Shown here: piece by piece, positions 28,553 to 37,593 of the stretch
Position numbering within the stretch: position 1 is the first letter of the stretch
How the letters are laid out: each line of letters begins with the position of its first letter
Source: Planctomycetota bacterium
Lineage (GTDB): Bacteria; Planctomycetota; Phycisphaerae; Phycisphaerales; UBA1924
Length of the DNA stretch: 64,000 nucleotides
Direction: 5' to 3'
NCBI GenBank assembly: GCA_033763975.1
Contig: JANRJM010000019.1
Coordinates: forward strand, 29,085-93,084
Translations under genes and position numbers: made by a program
Notes under the pieces: model-generated
What the model was told of the DNA's origin: nothing
What the model saw: the letters and a program-made list of their open reading frames with translations, nothing else
Databases searched by the model: none

Positions 28553-29485
28553 GTGGGGTTCTTCAAGTCCATCGTCGGCTCGCTCAAGAAGGGCCTGGAG
28601 AAGACACGCGAGGCGCTCGTCACGGGCGTGCAGGGGCTCCGCAATCTTCTCACGGGGCGCCGCCTCGACGAAGCGCTCATCACCGAACTCGAAACCCGCC
28701 TCTTGCAGGCCGATGTCGGCCCCAAGACCACCGCCCGCCTCGTCACCACGATCCGCGACGACTTCCACGCGGGTCGGATCAAGACCGGCGACGAGGTGCT
28801 CGACTATCTCAAGCGAGAACTCAAGGCGTTGTGGCCCGCCGCCGACCGCTCGCTGCGATTCTCCCCTGATCGTCCCACCGTCATCCTCGTCACCGGTGTG
28901 AACGGCGTGGGCAAGACCACCTCCATCGCCAAGCTCGCCTCGGCCCTCAAGGCCCAGGGGCGCAGCGTCATGGTGGGGGCCTGCGACACCTTCCGCGCCG
29001 GCGCCGTTGCCCAGCTCGAGATCTGGGCCCAGCGCCTGGGCGTCCCCGTCATCAAGGGCCTGCAGGGCGGCGATCCCGCCGCCGTCGCCTTCGATGCCTG
29101 CGCCGCCGCCAAGTCGCGCGGCGTCGACGTCCTGATCCTCGACACCGCCGGGCGCCTGCAAACCCAGGACCCGCTCATGCGCCAGCTTGCCAAGCTCGTC
29201 GGCGTCATCGGCAAGCAGGTCCCCGGCGCGCCCCACGAGGTCCTGCTCGTCCTCGACGCCACCAGCGGGCAGAACGCGCTGCGCCAGGCCGAGGAGTTCT
29301 CCAGGGCCGCCGGCGTTACCGGGATCTTCCTGAGCAAGCTCGACGGCACCGCGAAGGGCGGCATCGTCATCGCCATTCGCGACGCGGTGAACATTCCGGT
29401 AAAGTACATCGGCACGGGTGAAATGCCGGAGGATGTCGAGCCGTTCGACCCGGAGGCATTCGTGGACGCGATGTTCGCGCCGTAG
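28553..29485 (+). CDS. ftsY: Signal recognition particle receptor FtsY
   Basis: GTPase that receives ribosome-SRP complexes at the membrane. 310 aa comprising only the N and G domains; the acidic A domain found in E. coli is absent. G1 is GVNGVGKTTSIAKLA, followed by DTFRAGAVAQL, DTAGRLQTQ and SKLDGTAKGG; the C-terminal KYIGTGEMPEDVEPF is the SRP-GTPase closing motif. GTG 28553 directly follows the nusB stop. Confidence 0.96.
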   Translation: MGFFKSIVGSLKKGLEKTREALVTGVQGLRNLLTGRRLDEALITELETRLLQADVGPKTTARLVTTIRDDFHAGRIKTGDEVLDYLKRELKALWPAADRSLRFSPDRPTVILVTGVNGVGKTTSIAKLASALKAQGRSVMVGACDTFRAGAVAQLEIWAQRLGVPVIKGLQGGDPAAVAFDACAAAKSRGVDVLILDTAGRLQTQDPLMRQLAKLVGVIGKQVPGAPHEVLLVLDATSGQNALRQAEEFSRAAGVTGIFLSKLDGTAKGGIVIAIRDAVNIPVKYIGTGEMPEDVEPFDPEAFVDAMFAP

Positions 29486-29528
29486 ATCACCCCGCCCGCG
29501 CCGGGTACGCCCGGCTGGAACCAGCACG

Positions 29529-32033
29529 ATGGATCATCGCCGCCCCTGGCGTGCCAATCCATGGACGTGGCGTGCCGCGGGCGTGCTCGCCGCCGGCGTC
29601 ATCCTCTGGGTTCTCGCCGCCCCCGCCTGCATCCGCCGGGACATCTCCCTGCGGATCGACGAGTTTCCCGGCAACCGACGCTGCGCGCTCGAGTGGCGAT
29701 CCGACGACGGCGCTCCGTACAACGGCGTGTGGCTCGAAGGCGTCTCTCACCTCGACACCAGCGCCACCTTCTCGCTCCGCGTGCCGCCCCAGACCCAGGC
29801 GTCCGGCGAGCCGGTCGAGATCTGGCTGCTCGCCATGCACGTGCCCAACAGCTCCGCCCCGCCCGTCCCGCTGCCGCGCGCGGATCAGGCGATCGCCTCG
29901 GACAACGCCCGGTGGCTCGACGCCGCCGACGGGCCCGGCCTGATCTACCTCGGCGCCTCCGGCGGCAGCGTCCTGACCCACGTGCCCGCCGGGGGGCTTG
30001 AGGTCCACCTGCTGGCCTCCGCCAAGGGCGGACGTGTCGAGATCGAGTACGAGGGCGCTCGCCAGACCGTCGACCTCCGCTCCTCCTCCACGCAGCGCCG
30101 CGTCGTCACCGTCGCCTCGCCCGATGCCAGCAGCGGCACGGTCGACGTCCGCCAGCGCCTCCCCGCCTACACCATCGAGTCCATCCGCGTCCGCGGACCG
30201 TCACCTCTCTCGCACCAGAGCATCCGCGACGTGCGCCTCACCGTGCGTCTCTTCGGCGCGGTGGTCACGTCCCGCGGGGGCAGCGCGTCGCCACCCGACG
30301 CGCCCGACGCCGAAGCCGCGCCCATGGATCCCGGGCCGGGCGTCGTCGCCCAGATCGGCGTCTCAACCGAGATCCCGTGGTGGGCGCACGCTGTTGGTGC
30401 CCTGGCCGCGTGCGCCGCCGCCGCCGGCGCTGCGGGCGCGTTCGCGGTCGGCTCGTGCGTCGTCTCCTGGCTCGCGCCTCGACCCTGGAAGTGGCACGCG
30501 CTCGTCGCGTGCCTCGTGCTCGGCGTCCACCTCTGGGCCGCCCTCAGCACGCGGTTCATCCTGACCGGCGACGCCGTCGACTACCTCGTCGGCGCGGCTC
30601 GCTTCGCCCGCGACGGGTCCTTCTCCGGGCTTTCCCCCTTCAAGGCCCCGCTCTTCTCCATCGTCCTCGCGGCGCCCGTCGCCATCGGCGCCGACCCCAT
30701 CACCTGGGCGCGCGTCATGCTCGTCCTCGCCGGTGGCCTCCTCTGCCCCGCCCTCGTCTACGCCACGCTCCGACGCCTCACCGCACAGACGCCCGCGCTG
30801 CTCGGCGCGCTGGCCTGCGGCCTGAACCCCATCCTCATCACTCTTGAGACCTATCTCCTCCGCGAGACCTTCGGCGCCTGCGTCGTCGCCGCACTCGCGT
30901 ACCTGCTGTCCAGATCGACCACCAGGCCGATGCTCGCCGCCCTCGCCCTCGGCGCCCTCGCCGGCCTGGGCGCCCTTCTGCGAGAGAACTTCCAGACCCT
31001 CCTCGCGATCGTGCCCCTGGCGATCCTCCTTCTTCCGGGGTGGCCCGGTCGCCCCTCGCGGCGGATCCTTCCCGCCCTCGCCGCCCTCCTCGTCGCGCTC
31101 GCCTGCGTCGGGCACTGGTACGTCATCCACGCCGATCGCTTCGACCGCCCGGGCATGACCCTCCCCAAGGTCAACCTCAACAAGGCCCTCAACGCCTGGT
31201 CCAACGGCACCCTCGACCTCAACCAGACTCGCGCCGTATCGCCCTCCACCTACGACGTCCTCTCTTCACGAAGAGCCGCCCACTTGCTGTCCGACTACGG
31301 CGCCGTCTACGGCGTGCTCGACGCCACCGAGCCGGACATCCCGCCCCTCATCCGCGAACGCCCCGAGCCCGCCGACCCCGCGAGCCTCACCGACCGCGAA
31401 CTGCGCGAGCGCTCCGCCTGGGCCGAACGCACGACCGCCCTGATGGTCGAAGAGTCGGCCGCGCGAGCGCCCGAGGCCGTCTGGCGCGCGCGCGCCGTCG
31501 CGATGCTCAGCCTGACCGGGACCTGGATCTACCCCGAGCACCCCAGCGCCCCGTCGATCGAGTGGATGTCGCGTCCGCTGCGGCGTCTGAGCCAGGGGCA
31601 CCCCACGACGGTTCAGGTTGGCACGCTCGTCGATCACGTCTACGAGCAGGAATGGGCCGCCCTGGAACCGCTGGTGCGACGGCACGAAGCCCCCCTCCCC
31701 GAGAGCACCTCCCCGACATTCGCGCCCTGGTTCGAACGCCTTTTCCGGGGCAACCAGCTCCTCCGCCCCGTCCTCGCCCTGCTCTGCGTCGCCGCCGCCG
31801 TCGGCGCCTGGCGACGCCGCGCGTGGCCCGTGCTCGCGCTCGCCTCGATCATCGCGATCAACCTCGCCGGCGCCGCCCTCGTCGTCGTCACGCCCGTCGA
31901 CCGCGTCGCCGCCCCGTTCATCCCCGGAATGATCGTCCTCGCCGCGTGGATCCTGTGGGTCTGGGTCGCCCGCCCCGGCAATCTCCCCGGATCCGAATAC
32001 CCTTCCCCCCAGGGGCCCGTAGCTCAGCGGTAG
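29529..32033 (+). CDS. Large polytopic membrane protein, probably glycosyltransferase-39-like
   Basis: An 834-aa membrane protein from ATG 29529. One N-terminal helix (about residues 17-36) is followed by a 240-residue extracytoplasmic beta-rich part, then about ten helices between 275 and 530, a soluble part (about 545-735) and two C-terminal helices. The segment LTGDAVDYLVGAARFARDG, with acidic residues in the first loop, and the helix layout resemble PMT/ArnT-type glycosyltransferases; this is by pattern only. The last 7 codons and stop lie inside the downstream tRNA gene. Confidence 0.65.
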   Translation: MDHRRPWRANPWTWRAAGVLAAGVILWVLAAPACIRRDISLRIDEFPGNRRCALEWRSDDGAPYNGVWLEGVSHLDTSATFSLRVPPQTQASGEPVEIWLLAMHVPNSSAPPVPLPRADQAIASDNARWLDAADGPGLIYLGASGGSVLTHVPAGGLEVHLLASAKGGRVEIEYEGARQTVDLRSSSTQRRVVTVASPDASSGTVDVRQRLPAYTIESIRVRGPSPLSHQSIRDVRLTVRLFGAVVTSRGGSASPPDAPDAEAAPMDPGPGVVAQIGVSTEIPWWAHAVGALAACAAAAGAAGAFAVGSCVVSWLAPRPWKWHALVACLVLGVHLWAALSTRFILTGDAVDYLVGAARFARDGSFSGLSPFKAPLFSIVLAAPVAIGADPITWARVMLVLAGGLLCPALVYATLRRLTAQTPALLGALACGLNPILITLETYLLRETFGACVVAALAYLLSRSTTRPMLAALALGALAGLGALLRENFQTLLAIVPLAILLLPGWPGRPSRRILPALAALLVALACVGHWYVIHADRFDRPGMTLPKVNLNKALNAWSNGTLDLNQTRAVSPSTYDVLSSRRAAHLLSDYGAVYGVLDATEPDIPPLIRERPEPADPASLTDRELRERSAWAERTTALMVEESAARAPEAVWRARAVAMLSLTGTWIYPEHPSAPSIEWMSRPLRRLSQGHPTTVQVGTLVDHVYEQEWAALEPLVRRHEAPLPESTSPTFAPWFERLFRGNQLLRPVLALLCVAAAVGAWRRRAWPVLALASIIAINLAGAALVVVTPVDRVAAPFIPGMIVLAAWILWVWVARPGNLPGSEYPSPQGPVAQR

Positions 32034-32084
32034 AGCAGCGGACTCATAATCCGTAGTGCGCAGGTTCGAATCCTGCCGGGCCCA
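32013..32084 (+). tRNA. tRNA with CAT anticodon, likely tRNA-Ile2 (or elongator Met)
   Basis: A 72-nt cloverleaf: acceptor GGGCCCG/CGGGCCC, D-arm GCTC-AGCGGTAGA-GAGC-like, anticodon stem CGGA/TCCG with loop CTCATAA, T-arm GCAGG-TTCGAAT-CCTGC, discriminator A, no CCA. The paired 1-72 end excludes the initiator. C4:G69 and C5:G68 agree with the lysidine synthetase determinants of E. coli tRNA-Ile2, so an AUA-reading tRNA is favoured over elongator Met. Its first 21 bp overlap the end of the upstream membrane protein gene. Confidence 0.9.
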
Positions 32085-32217
32085 TTCCCCCTCCGCCCGC
32101 GGGGCGATGGCCTCCGCCGCCCGACCACCGCCCGGCCCGCGGGTGCCACTCCCCGTGCAACCCGCCGCAACCGCGGCCCGCCGCACCCGGTACACGATTC
32201 CGCCTCTGGAGGCATTC

Positions 32218-33084
32218 GTGCGACCGACGACCGATCACCTGCTGGCCCGCGCTCGCGACGCCACCGACATGCTCCGACGCTGCGAACTCTGCGAGCGCCG
32301 CTGCGCCGTCGACCGCATCGCCGGCGAGCCCGCTCCGTGCGGCCTGGGCGCCTCCTCCCGCTGCTTCAAGCGCCACCTCAGCTACGCCGAAGAGATCGAC
32401 CTCATCCCCAGCTACATGGTCTACCTCGCCGGCTGCAACTTCCGCTGCGAGTTCTGCGTGCAGGCTCCCACGTGCTTCGACCCCCTGCGGGGCGAACTCG
32501 TGCACCCCGGCACGCTCGCCAACGAGTGCCTCCGCCAGGTCGACGCCGGGGCTACCACCATCAACCTCCTCGGCGGCGAGCCCAGCATCCACCTGCACAC
32601 CATCCTCGAACTCGCCGCCGCGGCCCCGCGCCACCTGCCCCTCATCCTGAACTCCAACTTCTACATGACGCCCCCGGTCCTCGATCTGCTCGAGGGCGTC
32701 GTCGACATCTACCTCGCCGACTTCAAGTTCGGCAACGACGCCTGCGCCTCGCGCATCGCGACCGTGGACCGCTACGTGGAAGTCGTAACTCGCAATCTCC
32801 TCCACGCCGCACGCCAGCGCGAGAGCGGCGCCCGCCTCATCGTCCGGCACCTGCTCATGCCCGGGCACCTCGAATGCTGCTTCAGGCCCGTCGCCGCGTG
32901 GATGGACGCCCACCTGCCCGACGTTCCGTTCCACGTCATGGAGGGGTACGTCCCCGCGTGGCGGGCCGCGACGAGCCGCCGCAGCCCGGAACTCGCACGC
33001 ACGCTCGACCGCGCCGACCGCGCCGCGGCCCGCGGCGTGATGGTGCAGCTCGGCGTCTCCGCACGCCGGGGAGCCTGCGCTTGA
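32218..33084 (+). CDS. Radical SAM protein, PflA-activase-like (COG1313 type)
   Basis: A 288-aa radical SAM enzyme. An N-terminal zinc-ribbon-like segment (CELCERRC ... PCGLG) precedes the 4Fe-4S motif CNFRCEFC in YLAGCNFRCEFC; LLGGEPSIH is the GGE motif. This arrangement matches uncharacterised pyruvate-formate-lyase-activase relatives rather than PflA itself, and no glycyl radical enzyme is nearby. GTG 32218 is chosen because CTGGAGG lies 6 bp upstream; an ATG at 32107 would add a Pro/Arg-rich leader next to the tRNA. It is the first gene of the long operon ending near 39523. Confidence 0.85.
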   Translation: MRPTTDHLLARARDATDMLRRCELCERRCAVDRIAGEPAPCGLGASSRCFKRHLSYAEEIDLIPSYMVYLAGCNFRCEFCVQAPTCFDPLRGELVHPGTLANECLRQVDAGATTINLLGGEPSIHLHTILELAAAAPRHLPLILNSNFYMTPPVLDLLEGVVDIYLADFKFGNDACASRIATVDRYVEVVTRNLLHAARQRESGARLIVRHLLMPGHLECCFRPVAAWMDAHLPDVPFHVMEGYVPAWRAATSRRSPELARTLDRADRAAARGVMVQLGVSARRGACA

Positions 33085-33296
33085 GCACCGCGCCCTCCGA
33101 CACGATCCGGCCGATGCTCTGCGCCGACCCGAGCGGGAAAGACCTGGTGATCACCATCCGCCTCGCGCCCGACGGGCGGGTATACCTGCACGACATGCCG
33201 CCCGACTTCGTCCCCATCGCCGCCGCGCTCGCGCCCCAGGACCCCGAGTTGTCCCGGCGCGCGGACATCCTCGCACGAAAGGCAACCCACGCATGA
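33081..33296 (+). CDS. Small conserved-looking protein, 71 aa
   Basis: A short frame wedged between radical SAM and AAA genes with overlaps at both ends (TTGA at 33081, ATGA at 33293). TTG 33081 gives 71 aa; ATG 33114 gives 60. The sequence DLVITIRLAPDGRVYLHDMP suggests one beta hairpin, then a short helical end (DPELSRRADILARKA). I recognise no family. The tight packing argues it is translated. Confidence 0.6.
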   Translation: MSTAPSDTIRPMLCADPSGKDLVITIRLAPDGRVYLHDMPPDFVPIAAALAPQDPELSRRADILARKATHA

Positions 33297-35008
33297 CCGC
33301 AACTCCCGGCAACGGCCTGGCCGCCCCCAAGAGCAGCCCCGCGTCGAGCGCGCCGAGCCCGGCGCCCGACTCCCGCCCGGCGCGCCCCGAGCCCCGCATC
33401 ACCGCCGCCCCGCCCGCGCCCGCCACCCCGTCGACCGCCTCCGCCGCGGGCGATTCCATCGAACTGCTCGTCCGCGCGCGCTACCCCGTGCTCTACATCG
33501 TGAGCTGGGAAGAAGCCCGCGTCGAGCAGCACCTGCAGGCCATCGCCGCCCGGCGCAACAAGCAACTGCACGTCTGGTCGATCACCGAGGGCATCCGCGA
33601 GGCCAGCGCCACGCCGGGCCAGGCGGCCGGCAAGAAGCGCTCCGTCACCGACCCGATCGAAGCCCTCGACGTCGTCATCCAGCACAAGGAACCCGCGATC
33701 TACCTGTTCAACGACCTCAACGCCTTCTTGAGGCCCGAGATCGCCTGCAACCGCCCCATCATCCGCAAGGTCCGCGAGGTCGCCCGCGCCCTCGCCGACA
33801 GCTACAAGACGCTCGTCATCTGCTCGCCCCTCCTCGAACTGGCCCCCGAGTTGCAAAAGGACGTCTGCGTGGTCGACTTCTCGCTCCCCACGCCCGCCGA
33901 CATCGACGCCCTCCTGGACCGCATCATCAAGGATGTCTCCCAGCACGCGTCGATCACCGTCGACCTCAGCCCAAAGGGGCGCGAGGCGCTCGTCCGCGCC
34001 GCCGGCGGGCTCACGCTGCAAGAGGCCGAGAACGTCTTCGCCAAGACCCTCGTGAACGACGGCACCCTCAACGGCGAGGACGTCTCCACCGTCTTCGCCG
34101 AGAAGCAGCAGATCATCCGCAAGAGCGGCCTGCTCGAGTACTACGAGGCCTCCGACGCCCTCGACGACGTCGGAGGACTCGATCAACTCAAGGACTGGCT
34201 CAAGCGCCGCGCCATGGCCTTCACCGACCAGGCCCAGAAGTTCGGCCTCCCCGCGCCCAAGGGCGTGCTCCTCGTCGGCGTGCAGGGCTGCGGCAAGAGC
34301 CTCTGCGCCAAGGCCGTCAGCCGCGAGTGGAACATGCCCCTCCTCCGCTTCGACATGGGACGCATGTTCGCCAGCCTCGTGGGCAGCTCCGAGCAGAACA
34401 TCCGGCGCGCCATCGCCGTCGCCGAGAGCATCGCCCCCGCCATCATGTGGATCGACGAGATCGACAAGGCCTTCGCCGGCTCCAGCGGCTCGGCCGGGGC
34501 CGACGGCGGCACCACCGCCCGCGTCATGAGCACCTTCCTCACCTGGCTCAGCGAGAAGAGCAAGCCCGTCTTCGTGCTCGCCACCGCCAACGACATCTCG
34601 CACCTCCCGCCCGAACTCCTCCGCAAGGGCCGCCTCGACGAGATCTTCTTCGTCGACCTGCCCACGCACGAAGAGCGCCGGCGCGTCTTCGAGATCCACA
34701 TCGCCAAGCGCAAGCGCAACGCCGCCGCCATCGACACCGACCGCCTCGCCGCCGCCGCCGCGGGCTTCAGCGGCGCCGAGATCGAGCAGGCCGTCATCAG
34801 CGCCCTCTACGACGCGTTCTACCTCGGGCGCGACCTCACCACCGACGACATCCTCCGCAACATCACCCAGACCGTCCCGCTCTCGCGCACCATGAGCGAG
34901 CGCATCGAATCCCTCCGCGCCTGGGCCGACGGGCGCGCCCGCGCCGCCTCCACCCCCGCCGAAGTCGAGCCGGCCCGCGCGGGCGGGCGCAAGCTCGAGA
35001 TCGGCTGA
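33293..35008 (+). CDS. AAA+ ATPase, Ycf46-like
   Basis: A 571-aa ATPase resembling Ycf46 of cyanobacteria and plastids. After a Pro/Ala-rich leader (1-50), an inactive-looking N-terminal domain runs to about 270 (LLVRARYPVLYIVSWEE onward). The AAA module has Walker A GVQGCGKS (near residue 327), Walker B IMWIDEIDKAF, sensor-1 Asn in VLATANDIS and the arginine finger RKGRLDE. The GFSGAEIEQA helix marks the small lid domain. DUF1257 (Ycf35-like) and DUF2997 genes follow immediately, the same companions found near each other in cyanobacteria. Function is not established. Confidence 0.88.
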   Translation: MTATPGNGLAAPKSSPASSAPSPAPDSRPARPEPRITAAPPAPATPSTASAAGDSIELLVRARYPVLYIVSWEEARVEQHLQAIAARRNKQLHVWSITEGIREASATPGQAAGKKRSVTDPIEALDVVIQHKEPAIYLFNDLNAFLRPEIACNRPIIRKVREVARALADSYKTLVICSPLLELAPELQKDVCVVDFSLPTPADIDALLDRIIKDVSQHASITVDLSPKGREALVRAAGGLTLQEAENVFAKTLVNDGTLNGEDVSTVFAEKQQIIRKSGLLEYYEASDALDDVGGLDQLKDWLKRRAMAFTDQAQKFGLPAPKGVLLVGVQGCGKSLCAKAVSREWNMPLLRFDMGRMFASLVGSSEQNIRRAIAVAESIAPAIMWIDEIDKAFAGSSGSAGADGGTTARVMSTFLTWLSEKSKPVFVLATANDISHLPPELLRKGRLDEIFFVDLPTHEERRRVFEIHIAKRKRNAAAIDTDRLAAAAAGFSGAEIEQAVISALYDAFYLGRDLTTDDILRNITQTVPLSRTMSERIESLRAWADGRARAASTPAEVEPARAGGRKLEIG

Positions 35009-35035
35009 ACGCCGGCCCCCCACAAGGAAGAACCC

Positions 35036-35497
35036 ATGAGCAGCGTCTGCGTCCTTACCCCCATCGTCGTCGGCGCCTGGCCCTCGATCACCGCCGCCGT
35101 CGCCGGCGTCGCCGCCTCCATGGGCTTCACCGTCGTCGTGCCCGAGAACACCGTGCCCGAGCGCGACACGCCCGTCAAGCGCAAGGTCCACGCCGAGATC
35201 CCCGACAGCGAGGTCCTCCAGGACGAGTTCGGCGAGGAGCGCATCGTCATCCGCCAGGGCGACATCGAGATCATCTTCGAGCGCGACCACGACGGCTCGC
35301 TCAAGCTCTGCGTCCAGGGCGAGAAGGTCTCCAAGGCCCAGCTCGAACGCATCGGCCAGGAAGTCGCCGGGCGCGTCGTCCAGCAGTTCGCCTACCACAA
35401 GCTCATCACCGAGCTCAAGAAGCGCAACTACGCCGTCGTCGACGAGCACGTCGACAAGGACCAGTCCATCCAGATCCGCGTCCGCCAGGGACACTGA
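35036..35497 (+). CDS. DUF1257 (Ycf35-like) protein
   Basis: A 153-aa protein, ATG 35036 behind AAGGAAG. The opening is a hydrophobic helix (about residues 1-35); the core includes RIVIRQGDIEIIFERDHDGSL and ends with LITELKKRNYAVVDEHVDKD, the pattern I associate with Ycf35/DUF1257. It is placed 27 bp behind the Ycf46-like ATPase and 9 bp ahead of DUF2997. No enzymatic motif is visible; a partner or adaptor of the ATPase is an inference from gene order. Confidence 0.72.
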   Translation: MSSVCVLTPIVVGAWPSITAAVAGVAASMGFTVVVPENTVPERDTPVKRKVHAEIPDSEVLQDEFGEERIVIRQGDIEIIFERDHDGSLKLCVQGEKVSKAQLERIGQEVAGRVVQQFAYHKLITELKKRNYAVVDEHVDKDQSIQIRVRQGH

Positions 35498-35506
35498 GGA
35501 GACCCC

Positions 35507-35719
35507 ATGTCCGCGCCACAATTCGACATCCGCATCGATACCTCCGGCAAGCTCACCGTCAAGGTCTCCGGCGTCAGCGGCGAGGAGTGCATGCGCCTCT
35601 CCGACATGCTCGCCCAGATCGTCGGCCGCGAGGTCTCCCGCGAAAAGACCAGCGAGTACTACGCCCCCGGCAGCGTCCGCATCACCACGCCCCAGCAGGT
35701 GCACGGCCGCACGAAATAG
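35507..35719 (+). CDS. DUF2997 protein
   Basis: A 70-aa protein with the DUF2997 layout: a beta strand pair FDIRIDTSGKLTVKVSGVSG, then a helix GEECMRLSDMLAQIVG and a strand ending near TPQQVHGR. ATG 35507 has GAGGAG upstream. In cyanobacteria the DUF2997 and Ycf35-type genes are commonly neighbours, which supports both assignments. Confidence 0.72.
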   Translation: MSAPQFDIRIDTSGKLTVKVSGVSGEECMRLSDMLAQIVGREVSREKTSEYYAPGSVRITTPQQVHGRTK

Positions 35720-35734
35720 GCAGGGACGACGCCC

Positions 35735-36793
35735 GTGGAGTGCCCGAACTGCAACTTCCAGAACGTCCCCGGCATGCGCTCGTGCGCCCGCTGCCAGAGC
35801 CTCCTCGATTTCTCGTCCCTCGCCATCGACCCGCCCCGCGCCGCCGATGCCGTCATGCCCCTGGCCGTCCGCCACGCCGCGATTCGCGCACGCATCTCCC
35901 TTGGCCAGACCTTCGCCGACATCGCCCGCCGCTCGAGTTCGATCTTCCCGCAGGAACTCAACCGCCCCGCCCTCCTGCGCTCCGTCATCCCGGGGTGGGG
36001 GCACTGCTATCTCGGCTACCGCTGGTTCGGACGCGTCGCCATCGCCATCTGGCTCGCCCTCATCGTGACCACCCTCCTCCTCAACGGCGTCGCCGACGGC
36101 TGGTTCATGTACTTCATCCTCGTCGGGTGGCACAGCTTCGTCATCAGCCTGCTCCTCGCCCGCGTGCTCAGCACCCAGCCGATCCTCACCCGCGCCCTCG
36201 TCGGCCTGTGCATGTACGCCCTGCTCAACGCCGCGATCTACCTCCCCGCACGCTGGCTCTTCCACGGCGTCGCCCGCCCCTTCTCGCTCAGCGGCATCGG
36301 CACCACCGAAGTGCTCCGCAACGGCGACACCGTCATCCACACCGGGCGCTGGAATCGCCCCGACTCCTTCCGCCCCGGCGACCTCGTCGTCTACGACATC
36401 CACGCGATCTCCGTGCCCGGCGCGTACATCCGGGGTGGGGTAGGCGTCGACCGCATCGTCGCCGGGCCGGGCGACGCCGTCTCCGGCGCAGACTCGACGC
36501 TCCTCGTGAACGGCGCCCCGCTCGCCGCGTCCGCGTCCCCCCTCCGCGCGCCGTACAGGTTCCCCACCTTCGGCATTTCGCTCGGCGACGACGAGTACTT
36601 CATCGTCCCGTCCCTGTTCAACTTCCAGGGGCAGTTGCCCGCCAACGCCCGCGACCTCTACATCAAGGCCTGTGTCGTCCGCGAGGCCGACATCACGGGC
36701 AAAGTCCTCTGGCGGTCGGGCCCGCTGTCCCGCTTCGGCTCGATCGACCACCCGCCCGCCCAGGCCCGCCACCCCGAGGAGCCCCGCCCATGA
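35735..36793 (+). CDS. Zinc-ribbon, membrane, signal-peptidase-I-like protein lacking the catalytic dyad
   Basis: A 352-aa protein from GTG 35735. A zinc ribbon (CPNCNFQNVPGMRSCARC) starts it, four membrane helices follow (about residues 95-170), then a signal peptidase I-like beta fold (about 185-335). LSGIGTTEVLRNGD aligns with the Ser-Gly-Ser-Met box but has no catalytic Ser; GVDRIVAGPGD aligns with box D, with Asp for the catalytic Lys. The GD and PGD structural motifs are kept. It is therefore probably not a protease but a fold re-used for binding. The stop overlaps the TPR gene by 4 bp. Confidence 0.75.
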   Translation: MECPNCNFQNVPGMRSCARCQSLLDFSSLAIDPPRAADAVMPLAVRHAAIRARISLGQTFADIARRSSSIFPQELNRPALLRSVIPGWGHCYLGYRWFGRVAIAIWLALIVTTLLLNGVADGWFMYFILVGWHSFVISLLLARVLSTQPILTRALVGLCMYALLNAAIYLPARWLFHGVARPFSLSGIGTTEVLRNGDTVIHTGRWNRPDSFRPGDLVVYDIHAISVPGAYIRGGVGVDRIVAGPGDAVSGADSTLLVNGAPLAASASPLRAPYRFPTFGISLGDDEYFIVPSLFNFQGQLPANARDLYIKACVVREADITGKVLWRSGPLSRFGSIDHPPAQARHPEEPRP

Positions 36794-37593
36794 ACGGCCG
36801 ATTCAGCCGGCTCGAGTTCGGCAGCCGTGAAGAGCCGCCCAGCGAGGCGCCGCTCCACACGACCGACAAGTCGCAGGAGGGGACGCTCACACGCTCCGCC
36901 GACCATTTCCTCGCCCAGGCAACCCGCGCCAACCGGCGGGGCGAGTTCGAGTCCGCCCTCCAGCTCTACACGCGCGCCCTGCGCGAAGACCGCTCGCGCA
37001 TCGTCGCGTGGGTGGGGCAGGTGCAGATGCTCGTCGAACTCGGCGAGTACGGCGAGGCGCGCCTCTGGAGCGACAAGGCCCTCGAGGCCTTCCGCTCCAA
37101 CGGCGACCTCCTCGCCGCCAAGGCCCAGGCCTGCCTGCGCGTCGGCGATACCCGCGCCGCGCAGATCTGCAGCGACGCCTCCGTGCAGGCGGCCGGCTCC
37201 GGCCCGTTCCGCTGGGCATCGCGGGGCGAGACGCTCCTCGCCCAGGGGCAGCCCCGCGCCCGCGACTGCTTCGACAAGTGCATCGCCGAGCCCGCCGCCG
37301 ACTGGTTCGACCGCATCGTCATCGCGCGGATCTACCTCTACCACCACAAGCCCGCCGCCGCCCTGGAGTTCGCCTCGCACGCCGTCGGCCTTGCCCCCGC
37401 GGAGCCCTACGCCTGGACCGTCCGCGCGAAGTGCCTCTTCGATCTCGGCGAGACCGGCAAGGCCGAGGAGTGCTGCCGCCGCGCGCTCGAGCTCGATCCG
37501 CGCCTCCTCGTCGCACAGAACCTGCACAAGACCGTCGTCGGGACGTCCCCGGCCGGCGTCTTCAACCGTCTGAAAGGGTGGCTTCGTCGATGA
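36790..37593 (+). CDS. TPR-repeat protein
   Basis: A 267-aa soluble protein from ATG 36790 with about five tetratricopeptide-like repeats between residues 40 and 250 (for example FLAQATRANRRGEFESALQL, ARLWSDKALEAF, LFDLGETGKAEECCRRALEL). The first 40 residues are charged and disordered-looking. It overlaps both neighbours by 4 bp (ATGA), so it is translated with the signal-peptidase-like protein and the PilT-like ATPase and probably scaffolds them. Confidence 0.85.
   Translation: MNGRFSRLEFGSREEPPSEAPLHTTDKSQEGTLTRSADHFLAQATRANRRGEFESALQLYTRALREDRSRIVAWVGQVQMLVELGEYGEARLWSDKALEAFRSNGDLLAAKAQACLRVGDTRAAQICSDASVQAAGSGPFRWASRGETLLAQGQPRARDCFDKCIAEPAADWFDRIVIARIYLYHHKPAAALEFASHAVGLAPAEPYAWTVRAKCLFDLGETGKAEECCRRALELDPRLLVAQNLHKTVVGTSPAGVFNRLKGWLRR

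Noticed and set aside
33081..33296. Calling the 71-aa frame an antitoxin
   Set aside because: No toxin gene or DNA-binding motif is present; it is kept as an unknown small protein of the operon.
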